From contig NC_065889.1 in NCBI RefSeq assembly GCF_905147045.1, positions 1,121,001 through 1,185,000 on the forward strand: 64,000 bases of DNA, written 5' to 3'. The notes below the pieces were generated by a model. It did not search any database and had not been told where the DNA came from. It saw only the letters and a list, made by a program, of their open reading frames with translations. The translations under genes were made by a program, and so were the position numbers. How positions within the stretch are numbered: position 1 is the first letter of the stretch; each line of letters begins with the position of its first letter. Source of the DNA: Nymphalis io. Taxonomy: Eukaryota; Arthropoda; Insecta; Lepidoptera; Nymphalidae. Below, in pieces: positions 12,301 through 23,775 of this stretch.

Positions 12301-12614
12301 TTTTATTGTTTAAACTTTTTGAGTTATGATTAAAATATATTTATAAAAGTCGTATGAAACATTTAAAAACTTACAATTGTAAAAGTCGCCATAAAGAAGC
12401 AATAAGTTTGTATAACATGATTTGGAACTCCTTGGTCCGAAATGCACTTGATATGTTCCCCGAAGTATTCTCTTCCGCAAACCAAGATAACGAAGGCTAG
12501 GAGTATGGTGACAGTAAGTTTGTAGTGTAATTTGAATACCAAATTCTCTATTTTTGGCTTAGAGAAGTTGAACCGCATACGCGGTGTGAGCGTGCTCAGA
12601 GATGCCGCCAACAT
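9382..12614 (-). CDS. inx7: Innexin, Inx7-like; 7 coding exons, complete
   Basis: Gap-junction channel subunit of the plasma membrane; innexins form hexameric/octameric hemichannels joining neighbouring cells. Coding exons (high to low): 12614-12375, 12155-11978, 11115-10968, 10809-10620, 10312-10162, 10074-9885, 9544-9382. All introns are GT..AG, phases agree, and the total is 1260 nt, giving 419 residues. Family marks: four-helix layout, first extracellular loop cysteines C57 and C72, signature YYQWV at 113-117, second-loop cysteines C256 and C274, and the CTFHKFGPSG block at 256-265. Motifs EHIKCISD and TYCFF resemble insect Inx7 more than Inx1, Inx2 or Inx3. The TM3 region (about 196-230) is more diverged than in Inx2. 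The C-terminal tail is charged and rich in Glu/Lys/Asp. The start is the only ATG giving the normal innexin N-terminus. Inx7 assignment is by motif memory, not a tree. Confidence 0.9.
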
Positions 12615-12667
12615 TTTGATTTAGTTCACCAAGTCATTTACGGACTATGTTATCTGTTTTCCGGCTC
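12615..12667 (-). other. 5' UTR part of the Inx7-like first coding exon, with a 4-codon uORF
   Basis: An acceptor (ttttag before 12667) precedes 53 nt of leader. Within it, 12626-12637 reads ATG ACT TGG TGA, a minimal upstream ORF ending 11 nt before the main ATG, whose own context is aaaATG. Confidence 0.6.
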
Positions 12668-12992
12668 CTAAAATTATAAGAAGTTACATTTATTTTACTT
12701 AATTTGCTTTACTTATGGATAATATAATTGTCTACGATTCAGAGGCTACCATTGGCTTGCTACTTACGGATTTGAAGGCAACGAATAACAGAAAAAAAAA
12801 TTATAAATACATATAACAAATACTATTGTTTTAATAAAAAAATATATAAACGTCAATTAGTCAATTCTTCAATCCATAAACAAAGAGAACAGTGTTTTAA
12901 ATTAAATTATATCACTTCAAATGTCTAATTAATAAAACACTTATGTTTATCATCACCATCATCATCAAATTCTAGAATATAACATAACTCAC

Positions 12993-13110
12993 CTTGTTTC
13001 TTCCACGCCTTTCTGTAATTATCAACGTTGCATTAACTTATCACGAACAGTAATCACCGAAATTTAAAACATAAGCAGTACGCGTAACTGCGTGCGCTTC
13101 ACACTTCAGC
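12993..13110 (-). other. Non-coding 5' exon and promoter region of the Inx7-like gene
   Basis: A strong donor (ACAAG/gtgagt) ends this exon at 12993, and it would splice to 12667. Upstream sequence around 13070-13140 is richer in G+C (cgcacgcagttacgcg) than the surroundings, consistent with a transcription start there; I could not fix the exact start. It contains a second minimal uORF, ATG CAA CGT TGA, at 13022-13033. Confidence 0.5.
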
Positions 13111-13139
13111 CAAGTGCTGTATGTCAGCGCTATCATTTG

Positions 13140-15540
13140 ATAATGATAAGATACTAGTGATAAACAATAATACGATTTCGACAGCTAAAGGTGTATTATT
13201 GATCCAAGTTAGTAGATTACTAGTGCATGTTTTCTATAATTTGTATTACGATATTTGAAATGAACGTAGCATGTTGTTGCAAATTATTTTAAATATGACA
13301 GCTTCGAAATAAATTCATATTATTATATATTTTATTACTTTGTCGACTCATATTCTCATTCGTTTTAAATTGCAATTTTACGTCACTTACTATTGTCGCT
13401 TCAGAATTATTGCATATGATATACATAATCGACGATTTAGTCACACATAGCTTGCATATCCATAACTTTAATAATATTCATCTTTCCTACCTACTTAGCC
13501 TATGATAATCCACTGCTGGAGTGCTGGGTCTCTTCTAGGGATAGCAAAGATTATTTGCCTTCCGTATCCAGCCAGGACTCGCAATATTTTTCAGCTCATT
13601 AGTTCACTTAGCTAGAGCTAGGAGTCTTATATAAATTTTGTATTATTGCAAAATTAATGATAACTTTTATAATATAATATATATTTCTATATAATATATC
13701 TTTCTATAATATCTTAAAAAACTATGCTCAATATGTGAAATTTGTAATGGATTATATGTAGAGATCGCTCGATCGTATCTCTAACGATAAATCATCTCAA
13801 ACTTTATCATAGAAATGAGTTGATGCGATGCATTTTTTATTTGAAAAATCCGCAGTCCTGCAAAATCCTGCAAAATTGCACAGAGGATAATAATATAATA
13901 AATAAGGTAATTTGTATTAATTATTTGTCTTTTTGGACTTAGTCCAGCAAAAAAAGACAAATACCTCTCCTTTTGAGAAGAAGCTTTGGAAGTTATTCCA
14001 CCAGGTTGATCCAATGAGTGTCGCTAGGTACACATGTCATAGATTTTTACGTGACACTAACAATGCAAGAAGTAAAAACCACTACATACACCGTCAATAC
14101 ACCTGTCATAGTCCTGAAACCAACCATACACTGAAAAATAACTATATGTTCAATAAAGTAGGTCAGTCCTAATCACCGTAAGTTCTAATTTGTTTTGCTA
14201 ATAAATCATTCAACTTTAATAGCTTTACGTCATCTAATTCTAATCAGAAGTCCATAAAAATCATGTGACAAATTCGTTTCTTATAATTAGTCTCTGGGTT
14301 AAAGGATTAACTAGGATCGAGTGTTGGTAGTTCTAATCATAGATATACGGTGATTTGGATTACGTATAGATTAATTTAAATGTTTTTGCCAACGTTAAAT
14401 TGATATACGATTTTATAATAGTTTACGAATGTTAGTTCTCTATTAATTTCATACAATATACAATGTGAACTCTATTAGGGCGTATAGATATATGTTTTCA
14501 TTTAAAAGATTTGAAGTAACGATAAATATCCACGCTTTTTTATCAATACAAGATTTTTATTTATTATAATCATCCAGACAATTATAATGTAACAGTGACG
14601 TAACTGCAGCCAGATTAAGATATTCATTCGACTATGATCGTCTCGAAAAGTCGAGAGAAAGTTGACAATCACAGGTATGCGCAAATCGCGGTTCCTATTG
14701 TCAAAGCGACACTCTAAATTCGTGTTCACGTAGCGATATCTCTTTGTTAAATTAGTTTATGACATTTAGTGGATTTGCAAATAGTACATAAAATTAAGTC
14801 ACATGGACAGAAATTATTTAATAATCATCATCAGCAATGGATGAATGGATTGCAATTGCTGGACTGGTCTCTTCTAAGATGCATCAAAGCTTCTGGTTTT
14901 TATTGACATACAAGTGGTCGACTTCGACTGGCACGTTGGCACAATTGGCACAGTTGGCCTGCCTTCTGCCTTCTTTCTAAAATTAAGTATGTAAATGTGT
15001 AAATCTGGCAATTGTTACTTATAACACAGACGTTAAGTTGCCTACCTTAGGATTAAACGACCGTGTAGTATGTACATCAATTATAAGCGTATATAATACT
15101 TTGTTTGAATGGAATAATAAATGTAACAACGATCTTACATATGAATATAGGTCGTAATATATGCTCAAGTCGAACTCTCGGATAAAACATTGAGGTTATC
15201 AACGCTATCGACGAGGCTTATCGTAAAGTTATATGAACAATACGTAATAAGAAGTTTAAAAAACTATGATTCGTAATTCAAATTTTATAAAAAATAGTTT
15301 TAAAAAAACAGTATGGGTATGTTTCGAAAGACATTCTTAGAATTGTTTTTATGTATAAATCACTAACTAGACACATAAGTAAGTCTCTCATAAAGTCCAG
15401 TTATCAGTTATCAGTATTCACAAACGTGAATGGACACTTATCAATCACTTAACAAGCTTGCTTGTCTGCCTTCTAATATAAATAACTTAAAATAATTACC
15501 AAGATTTATTTGTTATGAAAATCTATTAATATTTTATTAG
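13140..15540. other. Intergenic with decayed repeat fragments
   Basis: No gene. At about 13480-13600 and 14822-14950 there are diverged stretches with cca/tgctgga and tctcttct motifs, like the 3' ends of RTE-type LINEs read in reverse. The rest is AT-rich with nothing recognisable. Confidence 0.45.
13955..14060 (-). mobile_element. Family A SINE, old fragment
   Basis: On the plus strand it reads cctctccttttgagaagaag, then ttattccacca, tccaatg and acacatgt in the order found in minus-oriented family A copies. Heavily mutated; tail and tRNA head missing. Confidence 0.6.
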
Positions 15541-15547
15541 TAAGTAA

Positions 15548-15690
15548 GGCCCTCCAGACCGATTTCAGAAACGCAGCCAATCTCAAGAGAGATTAGCCAA
15601 CTGCGCAGGACATATTATAGTGCACAAGTGTGTGCGCAAACACAGGTGCACTCTCTATTCCCTAGCTCTCATAATCCGATATAACGAATT
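15548..15690 (+). repeat. Family C repeat, 5' portion
   Basis: Nearly the same as 61228-61365: ctccagaccgatttc, gccaatctcaagagagatta, gcgcagga.atattatagtgc, and tgtgtgcgcaaacacaggtg. It stops at aatccgat, after which the two loci diverge. The class is unknown to me; the conserved order across several loci shows a dispersed element. Confidence 0.75.
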
Positions 15691-15967
15691 AATAAATATA
15701 CAAATAACATGTATTTCATTAAAATTTTCGGATTATTAGAAAACAATGACAGTCAATATATAATAATGTCAAGTTTCTTCGTCATATCTATTAATAGTCA
15801 CCCGTCCTGTTAACGCCCTATTACGATCAGATACGTCTGACTAACGCATCAGATAACAGCTGTTTCCTGCAATTCAATACTAATTTCTATATACTTTGCG
15901 ACAAATAAGAAATAATAAATAAATCATTCAATCGACATAATTATTAACTTTCGTATTTGTTAACTTT

Positions 15968-16255
15968 TTTTTATATAGAATAGGAAGGCGATCGAGCATA
16001 TGGGCCATCTGATGGTAAGTCACCAACGCCCATAGACATTGGCATTGTAAGAAATGTTAACCATCGCTTACATCACCAATGCGCCACCAACCTTGGGAAC
16101 TAAGATGTTATATCCGTTGTACCTGTAATTACACTAGCTCACTCACCCTTCAAATCGGAACACAACAATACCAAGTACTGCTGTTTTGCGAAGAATATCT
16201 GATGAGTGGGTGGTACGTACCCAGACGAGCTTGCACAAAACTCTACCACTAGTAG
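15968..16255 (-). repeat. Family B repeat, full-length
   Basis: Plus strand runs from a T-rich start through gaaggcgatcgagcatatgg, gcgccaccaaccttggg and gctcactcacccttcaaa to gcttgcacaaaactctacca. Well preserved. It lies about 245 bp from an oppositely oriented copy. Confidence 0.85.
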
Positions 16256-16499
16256 TACTTGGAAAGAATCTTTTAACATTTGCCTATTAGTAAGTTAATG
16301 TAAAACGATATATAAATTCAATAGGCGTACTGTTTTATATAATTAAAAGATTATGTGAATGATAAAAAACACGGAGTTAAGTTGTTGATTTTCTTACAGT
16401 TCAACATTCAGTATATAACTTGAAGTGTATTGTTAAAAAAAACCACTGATATCACTTTGCACAACCTCGTTTGGATATGTGTCATACACTTTTCATGTA

Positions 16500-16695
16500 T
16501 TCTACCGACAAACAGTAATACTTATTATTGTTGTGTTTAGGATTGAAGGGTGATAGAGACGTAACATCTTAGTTCCCAGAGTTGGCGCTGACGGTGGTGA
16601 CGGTGTAAGGAATGGTTCATATTTCTTACAGCGCCAATGTCTTTGGCGATGGTGACTTTTTATCATCGTTTTTACCATCAAGTGGCCTATTAGCA
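16500..16695 (+). repeat. Family B repeat, partial and diverged
   Basis: Begins at attctaccgacaaacagtaa, lacking the first third of the family, and keeps taacatcttagttcccag, tttcttacagcgccaatgtc and ccatcaagtggcc. Inverted relative to the neighbouring copy at 15968. Confidence 0.75.
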
Positions 16696-16910
16696 TACTA
16701 ACTCTACTAACCTACGTCATGTCGTAGCTGCTTAATCGAACCTTTTAACTTAAGCCTTAGTGTATAGATAGCATTATAGTTGAATGTTCGTGATCTTTTT
16801 TTAATACTACAATGCAAGTTAAGACATGTTTGTGGCGCAAAAATTTTAACAGTTTAAACGAGTGAGTTTTACTTTTGGAAACTTTCTCGTGAAAAATGTT
16901 TTAAGTAGCA

Positions 16911-17010
16911 GCCTGTTAATGTCCCACGGCTTGACAGAAGCGCTCTCTCCTCTTTAGAACAAACATTGGAGATTATTCCACCACGCTACTCCATTGCGGG
17001 TTGGATAGAT
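16911..17010 (-). mobile_element. Family A SINE, 3' fragment
   Basis: Plus strand agcctgttaatgtcccac..ctct..ttattccaccacgct..tccattgcgggttgg matches the 3' third of family A in reverse. The tRNA head is absent. Confidence 0.75.
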
Positions 17011-17092
17011 TAAAAGCCAGTAAATTTTACTACTATTTTCGATTTTACAAATCCATGGAACAAAGTAGCTCTTATACCGTAACCGGTGATAT

Positions 17093-17235
17093 ATCACATT
17101 CGGGACCAACGGCCAACTCGTGCTTTCAGCGCGATATCCAGACTGAACCAGTATTCGAACCCATTGGGCCCCATGATCTGAAGACCACGCAAGCTAGCAT
17201 TTAGACTAACGAGGCATTAAATATAGCCTCATCAG
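17093..17235 (+). repeat. Family C repeat, 3' fragment
   Basis: Contains gggaccaacggc..cgtgctttc and, later, a stretch like cgaaccc..gacc..aacgaggca, matching the last part of family C (compare 61395-61535 and 42900-43070). Much diverged. Confidence 0.45.
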
Positions 17236-17435
17236 AATAACGAAATATTTCTCATCGTCATCAATTAACGAATCGAATGTCATAATATTACCGGTTCCTG
17301 GAAAGCCGGTAACAGTATCGAATTTTAAAAAACCATTTGTTGCAATAAAAAATGCAAATGTGTGGCTCACGACTACTAAGACACGTGTAGTTACTATTGG
17401 ATAAAGTCACGTGAAAATCACTTTAATTCTCACAA

Positions 17436-17440
<5 letters not shown>

Positions 17441-17485
<45 letters not shown>
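17441..17485. repeat. (AT)n microsatellite
   Basis: About 22 uninterrupted AT units; likely length-polymorphic. Confidence 0.97.
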
Positions 17486-17486
<1 letters not shown>

Positions 17487-17711
17487 CAATAAGCGTTTTA
17501 ACAATTTTATCTCTATGTTCACTAGAATTTTCTGATACTAATTATATGATTGAGATATTTAGACGACACTCATACTGATACTTACTTTATACTAGAGAAA
17601 GGACTAATTTCAATGATTATTTCCAATACATTAATTTATAGTTTATTTTAAATTTAAAACTCATGTTATGTTTTTAATAAATAAGTCCTATTACACTGCA
17701 CACAGACGATT

Positions 17712-17818
17712 TAAAAAAGGTGGCAGGTTCGGGATGGATGCGGACTGCCCAAGATCGGGATGGTTGGCGTTCTATGGGGAAGCTTTCGTCCAGCAGTGGA
17801 CGGCAATAGGCTGAAAAA
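17712..17818 (+). mobile_element. RTE-like LINE 3' end fragment
   Basis: Reading across small frameshifts, the sequence encodes remnants of a QDRDGWRSMG..VQQWT ending, which I know as the C-terminal end of RTE-type non-LTR retrotransposon ORFs in Lepidoptera, followed by gtccagcagtggacggcaataggctg. Only the last ~100 bp remain, as expected from 5' truncation. Confidence 0.7.
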
Positions 17819-17904
17819 AAAATCACTGCACAGGATTATATAAATGATAGAAGAGCTTGGATGAAGTTCATACAGTATATATAAATATAATTTATATATG
17901 ATTA

Positions 17905-18030
17905 TTATTCCACCAACCCGCATTGGAGCAGCGTGGTGGAATAAGCTCCAAACCTTCTCTTCAAAAAGAGGAGAGGAGGCCTTTAGCCCAGCAGTGGGAC
18001 ATTCACAGGCTGTTACGTTTACGTTTTTAT
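17905..18030 (+). mobile_element. Family A SINE, 5'-truncated
   Basis: Starts at attccaccaacccgcattgg and runs to cattcacaggctgttacg with a ttacgttt tail. Well preserved 3' third of the family; tRNA head missing. The long minus-strand ORF through it is accidental. Confidence 0.85.
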
Positions 18031-20770
18031 TATTACATGTATTTTTATAATTGTTAAAAAGAGTAACCAATGAGTTTCTTGTCGTTTCTTCTTGAGTAAT
18101 ATTTGAATAGTCTCTACAGAATTTGCTCGGAGATAAAGAGACTGAAATCCGCATCATACTTACGTCACTTCCTTCACGATCATAATCATGAACAAGGAAA
18201 CATTATGGACATTAAGAAATTTCCTTATCTTACTTTTATATTCTGTTATTTTTAGTCTGTTGTAGATTAAATAGAATTATTTATTAGCAAAAATCTATTT
18301 CTAAATATATTTTATTTGCGTGTTCAAATTATAAAATGGTCTCAAAATTTAAACATATCAAACGGAAAACGTTTGCATTTTGATATTATCGAACGTAAAA
18401 ACAATTGTTGAATATCTTGCCAACATCACAATTACATATTTTGTACAAAAAATAAATTTAAATTTTCATCACATGACTCTTGACTGCTGTATATTGTATG
18501 CTATGATGTACCAACATGATGCTTATCAAATTACCACGTGTGAGCAATTTGAAAATTATCCGTTCAAAAACGAAACAATTATAAAAACAATGCGATTGCT
18601 TATAACATCAAAAATGTTATTCAAACATGTATTTCAAGTAATTTTTATAAATAAATAAAACGACATTTAACTTTTTTTATTATTATCAATTGTTCACCGG
18701 CAAAGGTGTTAAATTATAAATACAATTTATAACAAGATTCTTCTTTAGGGTAGTGTTTAACTATGTGACGTAAAAAAAGTATTTAATGTTATAATAGACC
18801 AGTAGTGTACCATAGTAGCCACACACACACAATAAACAAGTAAATTAGTTTGTTCCGTGTGTGCGTGTCTGGAGCCAGTGAGACTGCATTCTTCATCGCG
18901 ATCTGGTTGAAAAACGGGACGAATGAATTTTTATGATCTTTGTAAAATCTACTATAAAATTAAATTTACCTCGCTTACGTTTATTCAAGTTTGAAACACA
19001 TATCTTCGACTTTGGACATACCTGCTTGATATTGCATATACATACCTATGTTCTGAAGTTTTGTCACTTTAACTATGTAATTAAATTAGATATGAATATA
19101 ACTTGGAAATTATTCCAAGAAAACAAAAGATATTAGATGTATTCCTAATTCCGAGTTATAGTCTAGAATGGTATATAACTAAAACCTTACAAATAAGTAT
19201 TAATATTCGTTTAACATTCTTAGTTTATACATATTTATAAAAAATATAAAACTTGAGATGGCAATCTATATAGAAAAAAACGATTTTTGTATAACTATAT
19301 ATATATATATATATTTATAGCGTACGCTAACACGTAATATGTATATTAAATAACGAAAACTTAACAAATTGCAGTAAAACATTATAATAAATCTATCATA
19401 TTTTGTATCAAGACTAACATAATGTCACATAAATCACCTAGTCCTTAAAATCGTTAACCTAGACATAGGTCATAACAGGACCTAAGTGACAAAGTCCAAT
19501 TCAAAACCTGACCACAGTCTGACCCGCGACACACATGCAGCTCTTATGCTCATACACGCTACACATACACACACGAAGGAGACACGTTCCTGATATGAGC
19601 GCAAGTGAGTTTTACTAACTTGATTTTATATAATAGTACGATAATTATTTATCTATATTTTTTTTATTTAAGAAATGGGATTTAATGTTTACAGAGGTTA
19701 TAAACATGTCTTAAAAAAGTACCGGTGTGGGATTTAGTTTGTAACGAAAATCCTTCAAGCTCTACCACAATTTTAATGTAATAACAACAGTACCATATTT
19801 GATTATGTATACTTATAAATATTTAAATTATTGGGTAGCAGCGGTAGTCTAAGATAAAAGAGTTGTATCGGGCTTTACCTGTTAACCTAAAAACCGGCAG
19901 TTATTTTGAAATCACAGACAGACATTTCAATTTTATTTATTCACATAGATTCCTAAAGCAAGCTACACCTGGATTAAATAAAAAAAATCCAAACAAAGGT
20001 TTCCATTTATATCTAAATCATGTACTTATAGTTAATGAAATAGACATAAATATGTGGATTTATTAATTGTCTCAATCAATTCACAGAGATGGTCTGAAAA
20101 ATCTTCCCAAATAGTTGGACTAACTCCCACGCAGACAAGGACAGCTTATAGATAATAATGCGTGCGAAAGGGACATAAGATGACCCGTTAGGAAAGTAGA
20201 CGCGACTACCACGTTTACGCATGGATAGTGATGTGCGTATGTCGATATCACGAGCTGCGTCACTTTGAATCCGATCGGATTTACGTAATGTCATATCGTT
20301 TGCGGTTTTGTATTGGCTAATAAAGCTATAATGAGGTTAAAGTTATTGAAATTATTCACACTCCATAATATCCATAATATAGTGTCGTAATTATCAAACT
20401 ATCATATTACTCGATTCGATGTCAAAAAATCCTTTCACGAACATGCAGTACATATCATGTAGTTTTCAGCTTGTTGGCAATTAGGCTTGAAAATAAGGAG
20501 GCGTAGACATAGATAGGCATATCTTGTTTCAAATCATTTCCATAATACTTGCCGTTTTGATGGAATACTCAAGAGATGTGAGCTACAACGGAAAGTTTGG
20601 AGATTTAAAAGAAAAATATTTCTCCTAATTTGTTTTGAATATTTTCATCAAGCGTTTTATTATATGTTATCACTATAATCACTGAATAGCACAAATAAAA
20701 ATGTACGTAATTCTGCTAATAATAACTATTTAAAAAAATATCTTTACGTAAGCACATACGTAATTACGTA
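18031..20770. other. AT-rich intergenic stretch, nothing recognised
   Basis: No gene, RNA or known repeat. Local features only: short AT repeats near 19297-19314 and a CA-rich patch at 18818-18832. Several 60-90 codon ORFs are low-complexity and have no family resemblance. Confidence 0.5.
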
Positions 20771-20774
20771 AGTT

Positions 20775-21012
20775 ACTGGTGAGGCTTTGTGCAAGCTCGT
20801 CTGGGTAGGTACCACCCACACATCAGATATTCTACCGCAAAACAGCAGTACTTGGTATTGTTGTCTTCCGGTTTGGGTGAGATGAGCCAATGTAATTACA
20901 GGCTCAAGACATAACATCTTAGTTCCCAAGGTTGGTGGCGCATTGGCGATGTAAGCGATGGTTTACATTTCTTACAATGCCAATGTCTGTGGGCGTTGGT
21001 TACCACTTACCA
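20775..21012 (+). repeat. Family B repeat, well preserved
   Basis: From actggtgaggctttgtgcaag to gggcgttggttaccacttacca. The internal hairpin is clear here: arms 20941-20955 and 20971-20985 pair at 13 of 15 positions around a 15 nt loop. The 3' end (the gtccgcc block and A tail) is missing. Confidence 0.85.
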
Positions 21013-21575
21013 TAATCATTTATCACATCATATAAACAATTAGTTACAAGTTGATTTATAATATTACTAACATTACAATTAATAACCTGTTTTTTTATAA
21101 ATAATTGTCTCACTTGAATACATCTTAATTTCGTTCAGTACAATGTCAACATATCTTGAGGTCAATTAAAAGGCCATCGTTCACTTACTATCAAGTGACT
21201 TATATGCTAATGATCTATTATATCATTAAGCAATATATTTATGACCATTAATATATAAGGGAAAAGATTCGTATATATTGAGCCTTATATATATTTTTTA
21301 ATTTATAATCTGTTGTTGCTAACATTGTTTTATTGTTTACTACATTAAGAATAAATTATTTATAAAACAATTACGGTCAGATGTAACTCAGAAATATTTA
21401 AAAATTAAACATTAAAATATTTTATAGTCATGATATTATGAAAAAAACTATAAACCAATGAGTTATTATAATAAAATGTCAAGAACGATACTTAGTCGTT
21501 ACTTTCAACATTTATTACCGTAATTATAATAAACACGTAGTATTTAAAGTTTACAAATCTTATTTCCCGATCGAT

Positions 21576-21637
21576 TTACGTTAAGAATCATTTATTCCCG
21601 ATCGAATAAATCGAGCAATAAATGATTCTTAACGTAA
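21576..21637. repeat. Perfect 21 bp inverted repeat with 20 nt loop
   Basis: Arm 21576-21596 is the exact reverse complement of 21617-21637. The loop holds a second short symmetry around cccgatcga. AT-rich. It could be a remnant of a small foldback element; no flanking duplication recognised. Confidence 0.85.
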
Positions 21638-21892
21638 GTCTACTTCTTCTCAAAGCGAAATAGGCCACTTTTGTGTTGTCAACAATCTTTAGTGACAATA
21701 ATATAGTAAAAATATACTTAATTAAAACTTGTCGACAACAAAAAATTAATTGCGTGGCTGTCAGACTTTCTGACGTAATGCTAATAATTGCAAACAGATA
21801 TATTAAACCAAAACATTAAATTGAACAGAAATCGTTTTCATATTACTTTAATAATTACGCTCGGACAGACCTCAAAATCTTCCAGTTTTTTT

Positions 21893-22165
21893 ATAATATA
21901 GTTAGGTAGACAGTTAAACCACCTGATGGTAAATGGTCACCACCACCCATTGTCGCTGGAAAAAATGTTAACCAATTTTACATTGCCAATGCGCCACCAA
22001 CCTTGGTAATTAAGATGTTATGTCCCTTGTACCTGTAATTACACTGACTCACTCACCCTTCCAATCGGAACTCAACGGTACTAAGTATTGCTGTTTGGCG
22101 GTAGAATTTATGTGATGAGTAGGTGGTACCTACCCATACGGACTAGCCCTAGTACCAAGTAAAAT
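21893..22165 (-). repeat. Family B repeat
   Basis: Plus strand: accacctgatggtaaatgg, gccaatgcgccaccaacctt, gtacctgtaattacactg, and ggtggtacctaccca. Moderately diverged with a small internal insertion near 22100. Confidence 0.8.
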
Positions 22166-22929
22166 ACTTTCCATCTTTTTTACCATACAGACTGCCTTCT
22201 TCTTTATTTTATAACAAAATATAATATTCTATGATACTACAACAATACTAAACTAAATTCAGTGAAACCGTCGTTTTTTATTCCTTCTATAGATATAATT
22301 TTAACAAAGGAACAAAAACTTTTTGTACTCTGTTTCAGAATTTAAAGACGTTACTTTGCCTAGGCAAAATTCCAGTCTATACAAGTCAATACGTGACCAA
22401 AAACACGATGTCATTTGCATAATAACTGGTCTTTGAAGTTAAATAAAACGTTGCTTGAATTTTCTATTGGCATCAGGATGTTAACAAGAGTTCGTGTCTA
22501 TTTTAGTACGGCATACATTATTACTATTTATTTAACTTTAAAATGGGAATGAAATATACTATACACATATATGATATTTTAGGACAGAAGTTAAATATAA
22601 TTAAAAAGAATAAATAATCACAAAATTGCGGGTATTTCGACATTTTATCCATACACGAAAGAAACAATTCAAATCAGCTAATTAAACATATGAAATCATT
22701 TACGGATCACATCAATATCTCACACTGGCACATAACAATTACCATGGTAACCACGTGTAAAAGAATAAGAAAAATCAAAAGAAGTCCATGACAGCTACAA
22801 CGTGTATGCTGCCAGGCTTATTGTTCACAGATAATCGCTAACAATATATATAAAAACTCGTTGGTTGAATCACAGGGTCAGGTATTGACTTGATTTTTAT
22901 ATTGATAAAAATACATTGTTTTGTTTGTC

Positions 22930-23040
22930 ATAAAAATCTCAGCAGTGTTCTAGTACCTCAAAAAGTAAAAGCCGTTGTTCCTACGCCTGAGCTCGTTCCA
23001 GTCGTATCGGGTTTGCAGTCGAAACATATCATGAGATGAC
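22930..23040 (-). repeat. Family C repeat, fragment
   Basis: Plus strand tttgtcat.aaaatctcagcag and agccgttgttcctacgcctg..ctcgttccagtcgt..tcgg match the reverse complement of 61385-61490. Confidence 0.55.
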
Positions 23041-23493
23041 AGATCATATCAGATCTAGAATTCATATTCCAAAATACTAATGGCTTTCAGGAGATGCTTC
23101 GGAGTGCATTATATGCTGTCGGCTACATGTGAATTAATTAGTCGTAAATATTTTTATTATATAATCTGTATCAATCACAATAGCAGATCGAAGCGACTTA
23201 TTCGTTTCATACTTGAGAAAGATGGCATAATTTTAAGTTACAATAAATTGGTTTAGTAATGTAATACTCTCTAATATATATAATCTCTATACTAATTTGA
23301 CAGAACTAAAAGACTTGCTATCCTCTTTTAATCCAATCTATAAAAAAGAGATGATAGTATTATACACATAATATAAAATTTGCATTTTTTCTAATGTGAA
23401 CAGCACAATCAGTCAAATGCTTACGCTAAAACACAATGTCATTCGGTAATCATTGTCGAATAATTCTAACAACTGATAATAATGGAATGCATA

Positions 23494-23775
23494 TTGGTGG
23501 TAGAGCTTTGTGCAAGCTCGTCTGGGTAGGTACCACCCACTCATCAGATGTTCTACCGCAAAACAGCAATACTTGATATTGTTGTGTTCCGGTTTGAAGG
23601 GTGAATGAGCCAGTGTAATTACAGGCACAAGGGACATAAAATCTCAGTTAACAAGGTTGGTGGCGCATTGGCTATAAGCGATGGTTGACATTTCTTACAA
23701 TGCCAATGTCTAAGGGCGTTTGGTGACCACTTACCATCAGGTGGCCCATATGATCGTCCACCTTCCTATTCAAAA
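23494..23775 (+). repeat. Family B repeat, full-length
   Basis: One of the best copies, from ggtggtagagctttgtgcaa through ctcgtctgggtaggtaccac and gtaattacaggcacaaggg to tggcccatatgatcgtccac. The tail is short. Confidence 0.88.
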
